Below are positions 34,458 through 43,033 of a stretch of DNA of 64,000 nt, in pieces. The number at the start of each line of letters is the position of its first letter. The first letter of the stretch is position 1. This DNA is from SIG622 sp045600125 (GTDB lineage: Bacteria; Bacillota; Clostridia; Oscillospirales; CAG-382), in NCBI GenBank assembly GCA_045600125.1, contig JAZRXH010000120.1, positions 62,001-126,000 of the forward strand. The letters run 5' to 3'. The notes under the pieces were generated by a model, which was not told the DNA's origin, did no database searches, and saw only the letters and a program-made list of their open reading frames with translations. The translations under genes were made by a program, and so were the position numbers.

Positions 34458-36119
34458 TTACTCGTTTACGTGTACTTTACAGTCTTCGGGGGCGTCGACC
34501 CTGACGGCTGTCATCCCGTCTTGCTTTTCCGCTCTTACGGAGAATGTTCTTCCGTCGGGAAGAGGATAGGTGCCTTCGGCAAAGGACAAATCCCCGAGTC
34601 TTGGCGATACGAAAATCTCTCCGGTAACGCCGCTCACGTGGATGCCGAGAACTGTTTCCAAAAGGAACGGGGCGCATCCGGAGGACCAGCCGTGGCAGAG
34701 GCTGTTGCGGAGCCCCTTATAGCATCCCGCACCGAAGGAAGCGTGGACAGACTTTTCTCCTTCTTTCGGAATCCGGTCGATGGGGCAGGAATCCTCTGCC
34801 CATGGAAGCTCGAAGGACTCCCAGAAGGTCGTCGCTCCCATTTCAAGCATCCGCCCGAAAAAGCCGCGCATAAATCCGGCGGCGTAGTCGATCCGTCCGA
34901 TTCTTGAAAGCGCCTGAAGATAATACAGCGAAAGGAAAGTAGATATACCGTTATAACCATCCGAGGTAAGAACCTTTTCGGCTTCCCTGTCACTGACAAG
35001 ACCTGCAAGAAGTGCAAGGCTCATGGCGGCTTTGCAGTACCCGATATCGCTTATTTTCGGTCTTATCTTTTCGGAAACGGTACTGGCATATCCGGCGCCT
35101 TCGTCCTCGCCGAGGTCTTTTAAGAGAAGCGAAGCACGGCGCATTGCCATGACCGCAAGCGCCGAAACGCCGCAGACCGCCTCCGGCGTATTCACGTGGG
35201 TGTGGTCGAGAAAATACTGAGGCAGCTTCAGGTTTCCGTTTTCATCAATTAGACCGCCGATCTGCCGTGTGAGTCCGAGAAGGTATTCCCGGTTTTCCCG
35301 TAGGAATCCGATGTGTCCGTTATAGGTATACCGGTCATAGAGGATCATGATCCACCACAGCGAATAAGAAGCAAGCTGCATCCAGCCGGGGAGCGGATAA
35401 AGGTCAAGGGCTTCCCGCAGAGTCTTTTCGATAAGATCGTCATTTCCGAAAACCGAGCGAACCGTCAGCGATTCGGTGTGAAAATCACCGACCCAGATAA
35501 GTCTGTCCCGCTTGATGCCGTCCCACAGATGATTCTGCATACAGAGGTGGCAGGTATAGGCGGAAACATCGAAGATGCGGTTCAGCACCTCGTCACTGCA
35601 CCGGAATGAGCCGAGATACGGGATATCACGGAATACGAAAGCGGCAAGCACCTGCTTCAGCGTAACAAAGGTATTATCCTCGAGAAGCTCAAGGTAAACG
35701 TAGCGGAAGCCGGTCTGCCCCCATGTCTGGTCGCTCATGACCGGGAGCTTTATCGAAAACTCCCGCACGGCATGATCGTTTCCGGCGTTGTCTACGGGGA
35801 CGGGCGTCAGCGCTTCGACGACCGATTCACCGAAACGGACGAGCATCTTCGGCGACGTGCCTGTGGGCTGCCTGTGAGCGAGGATGCGGATACCGCCGCA
35901 AAACTCTCTTCCGAAATCAAGAAGGACCGATGCGTGCTCTCCCCCGCTTGCATTTTGAAATAACACCGTTTCGCTCTCGTCGATGTGGATGCGGATCGAT
36001 TTTCTTGCCTTCAAAAACAGCTCTTCGTTCTTTACGTGACCTTTGGTGAAAAGGATCTTTTCCGGCATTACGTAGGACAAGGTCCGTTCGTCTCTTGCAA
36101 TTTCATTCTTTACGAGCAT
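34458..36119 (-). CDS. GH78 alpha-L-rhamnosidase-like glycoside hydrolase
   Basis: A 553-residue cytoplasmic protein with the GH78 (alpha/alpha)6 catalytic core. The signature D-G-I-K-R-D-R-L-I-W-V-G-D-F near residue 200 carries the catalytic acidic residues of the family. It is shorter than typical 900-1,000-residue enzymes because most N-terminal beta domains are lacking, though a beta region precedes the core. Alpha-L-rhamnosidase is the family's main activity. It has its own promoter and a downstream esterase gene. ATG 36119 follows CGGAGGAAGC. Confidence 0.85.
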   Translation of the reverse strand: MLVKNEIARDERTLSYVMPEKILFTKGHVKNEELFLKARKSIRIHIDESETVLFQNASGGEHASVLLDFGREFCGGIRILAHRQPTGTSPKMLVRFGESVVEALTPVPVDNAGNDHAVREFSIKLPVMSDQTWGQTGFRYVYLELLEDNTFVTLKQVLAAFVFRDIPYLGSFRCSDEVLNRIFDVSAYTCHLCMQNHLWDGIKRDRLIWVGDFHTESLTVRSVFGNDDLIEKTLREALDLYPLPGWMQLASYSLWWIMILYDRYTYNGHIGFLRENREYLLGLTRQIGGLIDENGNLKLPQYFLDHTHVNTPEAVCGVSALAVMAMRRASLLLKDLGEDEGAGYASTVSEKIRPKISDIGYCKAAMSLALLAGLVSDREAEKVLTSDGYNGISTFLSLYYLQALSRIGRIDYAAGFMRGFFGRMLEMGATTFWESFELPWAEDSCPIDRIPKEGEKSVHASFGAGCYKGLRNSLCHGWSSGCAPFLLETVLGIHVSGVTGEIFVSPRLGDLSFAEGTYPLPDGRTFSVRAEKQDGMTAVRVDAPEDCKVHVNE

Positions 36120-36167
36120 GGCTTCCTCCGAAGAGAAGAAATGAAGAAATGGAAAAACACTGCCGTC

Positions 36168-36196
36168 ATTATAGCACTAATTTCCGGAATATGCAA
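36168..36196 (-). promoter_or_regulatory. Promoter for the GH78-esterase operon
   Basis: Minus strand TTGCAT at 36191-36196, 17-bp spacer, TATAAT at 36168-36173. Confidence 0.65.
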
Positions 36197-36204
36197 TAGA
36201 AGAT

Positions 36205-36236
36205 ATAAAAACTCCCGCACATTTCTGCACGGGAGT
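36205..36236 (-). terminator. Terminator of gap
   Basis: Minus strand ACTCCCGTGCA / TGTGCGGGAGT (11 bp with two G-U pairs) around GAAA, followed by TTTTATATC; it follows the gap stop codon by about 30 nt. Confidence 0.85.
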
Positions 36237-36263
36237 CTTCACAGATTTGAAAACGAAAATTAC

Positions 36264-37295
36264 TTATGCAAGCTCTGCAAAGTACTTGATGGTTCTTACC
36301 ATCTGGCTGGTGTAGCTGTTTTCGTTGTCGTACCAGGAAACGACCTGTACCTGATAGGTGTCGTCGTCGATCTTGGTAACCATGGTCTGGGTAGCATCAA
36401 AGAGAGAACCGTATCTCATGCCGACAACATCGGAGGAAACGATCTGTTCTTCGTTGTAACCGTAGGAAGCGGAAGCAGCAGCCTTCATGGCAGCGTTGAT
36501 GGAATCCTTGGTAACGTCCTTGCCCTTAACAACTGCAACGAGGATGGTGGTGGAACCGGTGGTTACGGGAACACGCTGAGCGGAGCCGATGAGCTTGCCG
36601 TTGAGTTCGGGGATAACGAGACCGATAGCCTTTGCAGCGCCGGTGGAGTTCGGAACGATGTTGGCAGCGCCTGCACGGGCACGGCGGAGGTCGCCCTTAC
36701 GCTGAGGACCGTCGAGGATCATCTGGTCGCCGGTGTAAGCATGAACGGTGGTCATGATACCGGAAACGATCGGATAGGTATCGTTCAGGGTCTTAGCCAT
36801 GGGAGCGAGGCAGTTGGTGGTGCAGGAAGCAGCGGAGATGATCTTGTCTTTCTTGGTAAGGGTGTTCTCGTTTACGGAGAATACGATGGTCTTGAGATCG
36901 TTGCCGGCGGGAGCGGAGATAACTACCTTCTTAGCGCCTGCGTCGATGTGAGCCTGAGACTTTTCCTTGGAGGTGTAGAAACCGGTGCATTCGAGAACGA
37001 CGTCAACGTCGAGCTTGCCCCAGGGGCAGTCAGCTGCGTTCTTTTCTGCGTAGATCTTGATTTCCTTACCGTCAACGATGATGGAATCCTCGGTGGATTC
37101 TACGGTGTGAAGGTTTTCACCGATCTTTCCAAGGTAGGAACCCTGAGCGGTATCGTACTTGAGAAGATGAGCGAGCATAGCGGGAGAGGTAAGGTCATTG
37201 ATGGCAACGATCTCGTAGCCCTCAGCGTCAAACATCTGACGGAAAGCGAGACGACCGATACGGCCAAAGCCGTTGATGGCAACTTTTACTGACAT
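36264..37295 (-). CDS. gap: Glyceraldehyde-3-phosphate dehydrogenase
   Basis: A 343-residue glycolytic enzyme. The NAD-binding start N-G-F-G-R-I-G-R lies at residues ~8-15; the catalytic cysteine is in S-C-T-T-N-C near 160. Codon choice is visibly biased compared with neighbours (frequent AAG, GTT/GTA, GCT), as expected for a highly expressed gene. GGAGGACATTACC precedes the ATG. It is monocistronic between a good promoter and a strong terminator. Confidence 0.97.
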   Translation of the reverse strand: MSVKVAINGFGRIGRLAFRQMFDAEGYEIVAINDLTSPAMLAHLLKYDTAQGSYLGKIGENLHTVESTEDSIIVDGKEIKIYAEKNAADCPWGKLDVDVVLECTGFYTSKEKSQAHIDAGAKKVVISAPAGNDLKTIVFSVNENTLTKKDKIISAASCTTNCLAPMAKTLNDTYPIVSGIMTTVHAYTGDQMILDGPQRKGDLRRARAGAANIVPNSTGAAKAIGLVIPELNGKLIGSAQRVPVTTGSTTILVAVVKGKDVTKDSINAAMKAAASASYGYNEEQIVSSDVVGMRYGSLFDATQTMVTKIDDDTYQVQVVSWYDNENSYTSQMVRTIKYFAELA

Positions 37296-37331
37296 GGTAA
37301 TGTCCTCCTAAAAATAAAAATTTCAAGTGAT

Positions 37332-37360
37332 ATTGTAATACAAACAGGGGAAAAATGCAA
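37332..37360 (-). promoter_or_regulatory. Promoter for gap
   Basis: Minus strand TTGCAT at 37355-37360, 17-bp spacer, TACAAT at 37332-37337. The rest of 37361-37520 is AT-rich near the promoter and GC-rich near the upp end, with nothing else recognised. Confidence 0.65.
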
Positions 37361-37520
37361 GAGCCTTTGCTAAAATTTTCACATTGTTAATAAATTATCA
37401 CATTGGTATAATTCCCCGAAATTACACAAGGTATTCTTGTGAAAATGTACAAATCCCGAGGCTTGTTCATGCTTGCCGGCCGGGTGGGCAGAGCCCTTCA
37501 CCGACGGAAGGCAGAAGGGA

Positions 37521-38159
37521 TTACTTGGTACCGAAAATTCTGTCGCCGGCGTCACCGAGACCGGGAACGATATAAGCGTTCTCGTTGAGTCTTTCGTCTA
37601 CGTGACCGCAGTAGAGCTGTACGTCGGGGTATGTCTCGTGCAGGCGCTTTACACCTTCAGGAGCCGCAAGGATCGACATGAACTTGATATTGGTGCAGCC
37701 TTTTTCCTTCAGGAACTTCACGGCAGCAACGGCGGAGCCGCCGGTCGCCAGCATCGGGTCAAGAACGATGACGAGACGCTCACCGATGTCCTTGGGAAGC
37801 TTGCAGTAGTATTCATGGGGTTCGTGGGTCTCTTTGTCTCTGTAAAGACCGATATGTCCTACCTTGGCGGAAGGAACGAGAGCAAGAAGACCGTCGACCA
37901 TACCGAGACCGGCACGGAGAATCGGAACGATGGCGAGCTTCTTTCCGGCTACGACGGGAGATTTTGTCATCGTGATGGGGGTCTTTACGTCTACATACTG
38001 AAGAGGAAGATCGCGGAGCGCTTCATAGCCCATCAGGGTGGCGATCTCTTCAATGAGGTTACGGAACTGATTCGTTCCGGTCTTTTCGTCACGGAGAATG
38101 GTGATCTTGTGCTTGATAAGGGGATGATCAAAGACAGTTACATTCGGATAGGTTGTCAT
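37521..38159 (-). CDS. upp: Uracil phosphoribosyltransferase
   Basis: A 212-residue cytoplasmic enzyme that makes UMP from uracil and PRPP. The PRPP loop D-P-M-L-A-T-G-G-S lies near residue 134 and the C-terminal uracil-binding G-D-A-G-D-R near 200. Length is standard. The ATG at 38159 follows GAAAGGAAAACAGCC. Upstream lies a promoter, a 24-codon open frame with a strong ribosome site, and a terminator-like hairpin, suggesting control by attenuation. Confidence 0.96.
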   Translation of the reverse strand: MTTYPNVTVFDHPLIKHKITILRDEKTGTNQFRNLIEEIATLMGYEALRDLPLQYVDVKTPITMTKSPVVAGKKLAIVPILRAGLGMVDGLLALVPSAKVGHIGLYRDKETHEPHEYYCKLPKDIGERLVIVLDPMLATGGSAVAAVKFLKEKGCTNIKFMSILAAPEGVKRLHETYPDVQLYCGHVDERLNENAYIVPGLGDAGDRIFGTK

Positions 38160-38211
38160 GGCTGTTTTCCTTTCAATCCTTCTTATAGTTTCCTATAGTT
38201 TTCCGTTTTCG

Positions 38212-38257
38212 GCAAAATAAAAGCCGATAAACTCACCGAAAAGAGAAATTTATCGAC
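38212..38257 (-). terminator. Candidate attenuator hairpin upstream of upp
   Basis: Minus strand GTCGATAAA (38257-38249) pairs with TTTATCGGC (38231-38223), one G-U, followed by TTTTATTTTG. It starts within the last codons of a short leader frame and ends about 50 nt before the upp start. Confidence 0.6.
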
Positions 38258-38324
38258 CGATACCGAAAATCAAGTGAAAAATACCGTATGACAAAGGATT
38301 CGTTCGGATGCTTCTATTTGTCAT
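38250..38324 (-). CDS. Putative 24-residue leader peptide of upp
   Basis: ATG at 38322-38324, TAA at 38250-38252. The start is preceded by GGAGGT with 7-nt spacing, one of the best ribosome sites in the window, and by a good promoter 25 nt further up. The peptide begins M-T-N-R-S-I-R-T-N-P and ends F-G-I-G-R. Its codons include U-rich runs. A 9-bp inverted repeat (38287-38295 with 38317-38325) would place its own AUG in a stem. A regulatory rather than enzymatic role is inferred from length and position; I recognise no homologue. Confidence 0.5.
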   Translation of the reverse strand: MTNRSIRTNPLSYGIFHLIFGIGR

Positions 38325-38354
38325 AACACGTACCTCCACTCTTTTATCTTCTAA

Positions 38355-38383
38355 ATTATACATCATTGCAGATGGCTTTTCAA
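38355..38383 (-). promoter_or_regulatory. Promoter for the leader-upp transcript
   Basis: Minus strand TTGAAA at 38378-38383, 17-bp spacer, TATAAT at 38355-38360. From here to upp the leader is about 190 nt. On the other side, 38384-38620 before the isomerase gene holds no clear consensus promoter; an ATCTCG/CGAGAT hairpin is near 38562-38580. Confidence 0.7.
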
Positions 38384-38620
38384 GAACAAATAGTGAATAA
38401 ATAGCAAAATTAAATAATACGGTGGAGATCGTTGTCAAAACGGTTCGAAAGACGTCGGAATGCTATATATGCACGGCGAGTAAGGAAACGCCTGCAATCG
38501 AGACGCATTTTCCCGATTGTTTACATTTTGTTCACTCGAACGATGAGACGGGATGGTAAAATCTCGTTGTATCCGAGATACTGAATCAAATGCGTATATC
38601 AAAAAAAGGAGACAGGAATT

Positions 38621-39343
38621 ATGAGAAAAATTGCGCTGCAGCTGTATTCCCTGAAGACGACGTCCAATATGCAGGGACTTCGTGCGACGATCGCCAAAGC
38701 GGCGGATTACGGCTATGAGGGCGTAGAGCTCGCCGGTTATTTTGACATGACCGTGCCCGAAATCAAAGAAGAACTGAAAAAGTACGGTCTTTTGTGTGCC
38801 GGTGCCCACATCGACTATAAGAGAATCCTCGGTGAGACCGAGACGGTCATCGCCGAAATGAAAGAGCTGGGTGCTTTCAGTCTCTGCGTACCTCATGCAA
38901 AATTCGATACGATGGAAGAATGGAAGGATTTTGCCGCAAGGCTGGATGAAGCGGGCAAAAAGATCCGTGCGGCGGGTATCCTTTTCGGCTACCACAACCA
39001 TGCTCTCGAATATGATAAGTTCGGTGATGAGCGCATTATCGATGCGATCCTCGGCACGGCAAAGCCGGAGAATCTTTTCTTTGAGTTTGACACAAGACAC
39101 GTTGCTAAGATCGGGATCGATCCCGTTGCGGAGGCTGTCAGGTATTCCGGACGGATCCCCGTGCTTCATGCAAGAGATACCGACATGGAGCACGACACGG
39201 CTATCGGCGCCGGCGTGGTGGATTTTAAGGGCGTGGTAGAAGCAGCGCCCGAAATCGAGTGGTTCGTCGTTGAAAACGAAAACTTCGACACCGGAGAACA
39301 GCAGCTTCGGGACAGCGTAACGTTCCTTAAACAGTTCAGATAA
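38621..39343 (+). CDS. Sugar phosphate isomerase/epimerase family protein
   Basis: A 240-residue xylose-isomerase-like TIM barrel. It starts I-A-L-Q-L-Y-S-L; likely metal-site residues occur in G-A-H-I near 58, G-Y-H-N-H near 123, F-D-T-R-H-V near 160, and V-V-E-N-E near 220. Members act on free or phosphorylated sugars, inositols or 3-keto sugars, so the substrate remains open. AAAGGAGACAGGAATT precedes the ATG. It is 31 nt upstream of the GH127 gene and probably co-transcribed with it, suggesting it handles a sugar that enzyme releases. Confidence 0.85.
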   Translation: MRKIALQLYSLKTTSNMQGLRATIAKAADYGYEGVELAGYFDMTVPEIKEELKKYGLLCAGAHIDYKRILGETETVIAEMKELGAFSLCVPHAKFDTMEEWKDFAARLDEAGKKIRAAGILFGYHNHALEYDKFGDERIIDAILGTAKPENLFFEFDTRHVAKIGIDPVAEAVRYSGRIPVLHARDTDMEHDTAIGAGVVDFKGVVEAAPEIEWFVVENENFDTGEQQLRDSVTFLKQFR

Positions 39344-39374
39344 ATTCAGACAATAAAGAAAGCAGGAGAAATAG

Positions 39375-41306
39375 ATGGAAATCAAAGTAAACTATAAGGT
39401 CGAAAACAAGATCAAGTCCCCTGCCCTCGGCAATACCCGTTTTCTCGGTGAGATCGGCAAACGCATCGACACCTTCTGCCGGGAAAGAGTTACGGGAAAA
39501 GACGCACGGGAGCTGATCAATAAAGAAGCGGAAAAAGCCTTCGAGGAGAAAATCGACGACCAATTCTCCTACGGTCTATGGCGAAGCGAATTCTGGGGAA
39601 AACTGTTCGTCAGCGCCGCAAGAGTCTGCCGCATGAACGGCGACGAAGAATTCAGGGAGTACATAAGGAGCGCCGCTTACAGTCTTCTGAAGTATCAGCG
39701 TGAGGACGGTTATCTCAACACCTACAAGAACAGCCGCAACGTATTCAAGGCGGACCCGAAGGTAACGATCCATGAGATCGGATGGCCCTGCACCTTCAAC
39801 TGGAACATATGGGGCAGAAAGTATACGCTTTGGGCGCTTCTCGAGTGCGCAACGCTTCTCGATGATGAAAAAATCCTTGGCGCTGCCGACAGAATGGCTT
39901 CTCAGCTTATAGGCGAGGTAAAGGACCTCGGGGTCCGTCTGAAGGACACCGGCGTTCTGCAGGGACTTCCCTCCTGCTCTATCCTGAAGCCCTTGCTTCT
40001 TCTTTACCGACTTACTGCCAAGAAAGAATATCTTGATTTCTGCCTCGATATCGCCAAGGAATGGGAGCGGGAGGATAACGAATGTCCGAACCTTCTCACA
40101 AGTCCTCTCTCCGGCAAAGCGCCCTCCGAATGGTTCGATATTGCCGAAAAGGACGGCACCGAGTGGCATGCGAAGGCATACGAGATGATGTCCTGCTACG
40201 ACGGGCTCTGTGAGCTGTACAGAATCACCGGCGAGGAAAAATACGTCAACTGCGTAAAGGCTCTCTATGAGGTCCTAATAAAATATGAATCCAATATTCT
40301 CGGAAGCGTCGGCTACTGCGAGTGGTTCAACCATGCGTCGGACTATCCGGATTCGGCAACCGAGATCTGCGACGTCATTCACTGGATGCGTATTTGCTAT
40401 GAGCTCTTCTCTCTTACCGGAGAAGTAAAGTATATGCATTCTTTTGAAAGAGCCTACGTCAACGCCTTATTTGCGGGTGTATATGAAGACGGAAAGTCCG
40501 GTGCATTCTTCGTAAGAAGCTCCGGACGGCATCTGACCGGAAAGCCTCAGTGCGAAACGACCTATCAGCACTGCTGCGTCAACAACGTGCCGAGAGGTTT
40601 TGCCAACGCCGCCGAGGCAGCCGTCATGTTCTCGGATGACAAGATATACGTCAATATGTTCGTACCCGCAAAATGTCAAAGCGGCAAGGTGTGCCTTGAA
40701 ATCGGAAACGGCTACTTTACAAGCGGCGTCGTGGATGTCTCATACAGCGGCGTCGTACCCGGCACAAAGCTCATGATCCGCATTCCCGAGTGGAGCAGAA
40801 ATACAGTTCTTTCTCATAATGGAGCAAATATCAGTGCTTCTTGCGGTGAATATGCGGAGATCAAGGTATCCGACAAAAGCGGAAAGATCACCGTAAGCTT
40901 CGACATGACGCCCGAAGTCCTGCATTATGCCGGAAGCGTCGAAAACCGGTTCGACGCACTTCCCTACGAGGATTATCACATCCGCCGCTGGTGCGACGAG
41001 CACGGCGGTGCCGCAAACCGGACGCTTATGCTGAAAAATCCGAAGAGCACCGTCAGGAGAGGCGCTCTGATCCTTGCCCGGACGAAAAAACTCGGTGCAG
41101 CAAAAGAGGAGATGTTCTCGGAAAATACGGTATTCGGCAAAAATTGCACCTGCACGGCAACGGCTGCCGAGGCGGATGGCTTCCTTGCAAAGGTACACCT
41201 CAGCGTCGTGGCGGACGGAGAAGAACATACCTACGAAATGTGCGATTACGCTTCCTGTGCAAACCTTGATTCGGAAGACGTGTATTTCTTCAGCGTATTT
41301 ATCTGA
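39375..41306 (+). CDS. GH127-like beta-L-arabinofuranosidase
   Basis: A 643-residue protein resembling glycoside hydrolase family 127 (DUF1680), which removes beta-L-arabinofuranose from plant glycoproteins. The (alpha/alpha)6 core covers residues ~60-430. The family's zinc/nucleophile region is visible near 385-400 as C-E-T-T-Y-Q-H-C-C-V-N-N, with paired cysteines. A beta-rich C-terminus follows. No signal peptide, so substrates would be imported oligosaccharides. AGCAGGAGAAATAG precedes the ATG. Confidence 0.85.
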   Translation: MEIKVNYKVENKIKSPALGNTRFLGEIGKRIDTFCRERVTGKDARELINKEAEKAFEEKIDDQFSYGLWRSEFWGKLFVSAARVCRMNGDEEFREYIRSAAYSLLKYQREDGYLNTYKNSRNVFKADPKVTIHEIGWPCTFNWNIWGRKYTLWALLECATLLDDEKILGAADRMASQLIGEVKDLGVRLKDTGVLQGLPSCSILKPLLLLYRLTAKKEYLDFCLDIAKEWEREDNECPNLLTSPLSGKAPSEWFDIAEKDGTEWHAKAYEMMSCYDGLCELYRITGEEKYVNCVKALYEVLIKYESNILGSVGYCEWFNHASDYPDSATEICDVIHWMRICYELFSLTGEVKYMHSFERAYVNALFAGVYEDGKSGAFFVRSSGRHLTGKPQCETTYQHCCVNNVPRGFANAAEAAVMFSDDKIYVNMFVPAKCQSGKVCLEIGNGYFTSGVVDVSYSGVVPGTKLMIRIPEWSRNTVLSHNGANISASCGEYAEIKVSDKSGKITVSFDMTPEVLHYAGSVENRFDALPYEDYHIRRWCDEHGGAANRTLMLKNPKSTVRRGALILARTKKLGAAKEEMFSENTVFGKNCTCTATAAEADGFLAKVHLSVVADGEEHTYEMCDYASCANLDSEDVYFFSVFI

Positions 41307-41329
41307 CTATCTGATAAGATGTTTCAATA

Positions 41330-41370
41330 CAAAACAACTGCCGTTTGGTTTTCAGACGGCAGTTGTTTTG
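41330..41370. terminator. Strong bidirectional terminator
   Basis: CAAAACAACTGCCGT (41330-41344) is the exact complement of ACGGCAGTTGTTTTG (41356-41370); the T-runs are inside the stem ends on both strands. It separates the convergent GH127 and HAD genes. Confidence 0.85.
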
Positions 41371-41391
41371 CGTATTAGCGTTATTACGTTA

Positions 41392-42042
41392 TTATTCGAG
41401 AAGGAGCTTTGCAAGCTCAGACGGTGACTCGCATACGGCAAAAGCACCGGCTCCGAGAAGCTCTTCTTTCGTTCCGTATCCGTAGAGAACCCCGACGGTG
41501 GGGATCCCGAACGCCGCTGCTCCTTCCACGTCGTGGAAACGGTCGCCGACCATGACGCATTCCGAAACGTCGGTGATACCGCACTCGGAAAGGCAGTAAG
41601 AGAGGACTTCATCCTTTTTCATCCTCGTCTTTTCATCCATGCAGGCGCCGCCGACGAAGGTGAAATATTCAGAAAAGCCGTACCGCTCGATGATCTGTCT
41701 TGCGAACGGCTCCGGTTTGGAGGTTGCAAGGATGAGCTTCTTTCCGGCGTCGTACAGAGCCTTCAGCATTTCTTCCGTCCCTTCATACGGGGCGTTTTCA
41801 AAGATGCCTTTTGCCTTGAACCTTTCACGGAAATAGCCGATGGCGATATCGGCGTCTTCTGCCGAAAGCCCGAATTTTTCCCGGAAGGTGTCAAAGAGAG
41901 GAGGCCCGACGAAATAGCCGAGATCTTCTGCTTTTTCGTGAAAACCGAATTTTTCAAGGGCATAAGCGACCGACGCTGTAATGCCCGGTGCGGAATCCGA
42001 AAGAGTGCCGTCTAAATCAAAAAGTATATACTCCTTGCGCAT
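41392..42042 (-). CDS. HAD hydrolase, phosphoglycolate phosphatase-like
   Basis: A 216-residue HAD phosphatase of the Gph type. Motif I is D-L-D-G-T-L near residue 9, motif II T-S-K-P near 110, motif IV G-D-R-F-H-D-V near 165; a helical C1 cap lies between. ATG 42040-42042 has GGAGGATAAA before it and was chosen over 23 upstream in-frame codons that lack homology. It may hydrolyse phosphoglycolate or another small phosphate ester. Confidence 0.9.
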   Translation of the reverse strand: MRKEYILFDLDGTLSDSAPGITASVAYALEKFGFHEKAEDLGYFVGPPLFDTFREKFGLSAEDADIAIGYFRERFKAKGIFENAPYEGTEEMLKALYDAGKKLILATSKPEPFARQIIERYGFSEYFTFVGGACMDEKTRMKKDEVLSYCLSECGITDVSECVMVGDRFHDVEGAAAFGIPTVGVLYGYGTKEELLGAGAFAVCESPSELAKLLLE

Positions 42043-42082
42043 TTTATCCTCCGATAGGTCGTCGTTGAACGGGAACAACCTG

Positions 42083-42111
42083 ATTATACAGCAAATTCCG
42101 CCGCAGTACAA
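42083..42111 (-). promoter_or_regulatory. Promoter for the HAD gene
   Basis: Minus strand TTGTAC at 42106-42111, 17-bp spacer, TATAAT at 42083-42088. Confidence 0.6.
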
Positions 42112-42151
42112 GGAAAAATTGTAAAATAATCATTTAATTTACATATTTTGA

Positions 42152-42180
42152 TTGACATTTCTTCCAATGGGTAATATAAT
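42152..42180 (+). promoter_or_regulatory. Consensus promoter for the hydrolase-murF-ddl operon
   Basis: TTGACA at 42152-42157, 17-bp spacer, TATAAT at 42175-42180, an exact consensus, about 50 nt before the TTG start at 42229. Confidence 0.85.
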
Positions 42181-42228
42181 ATATTATGTATGCACTGATG
42201 TATCTTCATTCTATTGGAGGAACCGTTC

Positions 42229-43008
42229 TTGACTATCGAATTCAAAAACGAAAAACTGGATCTGAACGTTTTCGATGAAGGCGAAGGCGACGCCGTTCTG
42301 CTTCTGCACGGTTGGGGAACGAATATGGACGTTTACCGGAACACGCTGAAGCTTCTGACCCCGCATAAGCGGGTGATCAGCTACGACATCCCGGGCTTCG
42401 GTAAAAGCTCGGAACCGTCGTTCCCGTTTTCCACCGATGATTATGCCGACCTTGCCATCCTTGTCCTTGAAACGCTCGGCATCGGAAAATGCAGTCTTAT
42501 GGGGCATTCCCACGGCGGGCGCACGATCCTGAATATCGCTTCAAGAGATGACCTTCCCTTTGAAATTGAGAAAATCATTCTCATCGACTCCGCCGGGATC
42601 GTACCGCAGAAGTCCGGCGCCTTCAAGCTGAAGCAGTCGGTCTATAAGTTCGGTAAATCCGTTCTCGATTTTGCTCCCGTGAAAAAGCTGTTTCCGGATC
42701 TCGCCGATAAGGCAAAGGAAAAACTCGGGTCTGCCGATTATAAAAACGCCACACCGCTTCTCCGTGAAAGCCTTGTCAAGATCGTCAACGACGATTACCG
42801 GGACAGAATAGAGAAAATTACGGCTCCTACCCTGCTCTTCTGGGGTACGGCGGACACGGCAACGCCGATAAGCGATGCGTACCTCATGCGGGAAAAAATC
42901 AAAAACTGCGGTCTTGTGGAGCTTCCCGGCGCCGGGCATTATTCCTTTCTTGAAGCGCCGGAGATTTTCAGAAAAGTTCTGTATTCCTTCTTTGAAATAG
43001 CAGAATAG
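42229..43008 (+). CDS. Alpha/beta hydrolase
   Basis: A 259-residue hydrolase with H-G-W-G-T-N near residue 27 (oxyanion region), the nucleophile elbow G-H-S-H-G-G near 91, and the terminal G-A-G-H-Y histidine near 243. The start is TTG 42229, 8 nt after GGAGG; there is no in-frame ATG nearby. It is 25 nt upstream of murF and shares its promoter. A role in wall metabolism is suggested only by position. Confidence 0.85.
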   Translation: MTIEFKNEKLDLNVFDEGEGDAVLLLHGWGTNMDVYRNTLKLLTPHKRVISYDIPGFGKSSEPSFPFSTDDYADLAILVLETLGIGKCSLMGHSHGGRTILNIASRDDLPFEIEKIILIDSAGIVPQKSGAFKLKQSVYKFGKSVLDFAPVKKLFPDLADKAKEKLGSADYKNATPLLRESLVKIVNDDYRDRIEKITAPTLLFWGTADTATPISDAYLMREKIKNCGLVELPGAGHYSFLEAPEIFRKVLYSFFEIAE

Positions 43009-43033
43009 ATTCGCAAAAGACGAAAGGATCAAT

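Noticed and set aside
38250..38438. A 62-codon protein upstream of upp
   Set aside because: The promoter lies inside this frame, so only the last 24 codons, which have their own ribosome site, could be translated from that transcript.
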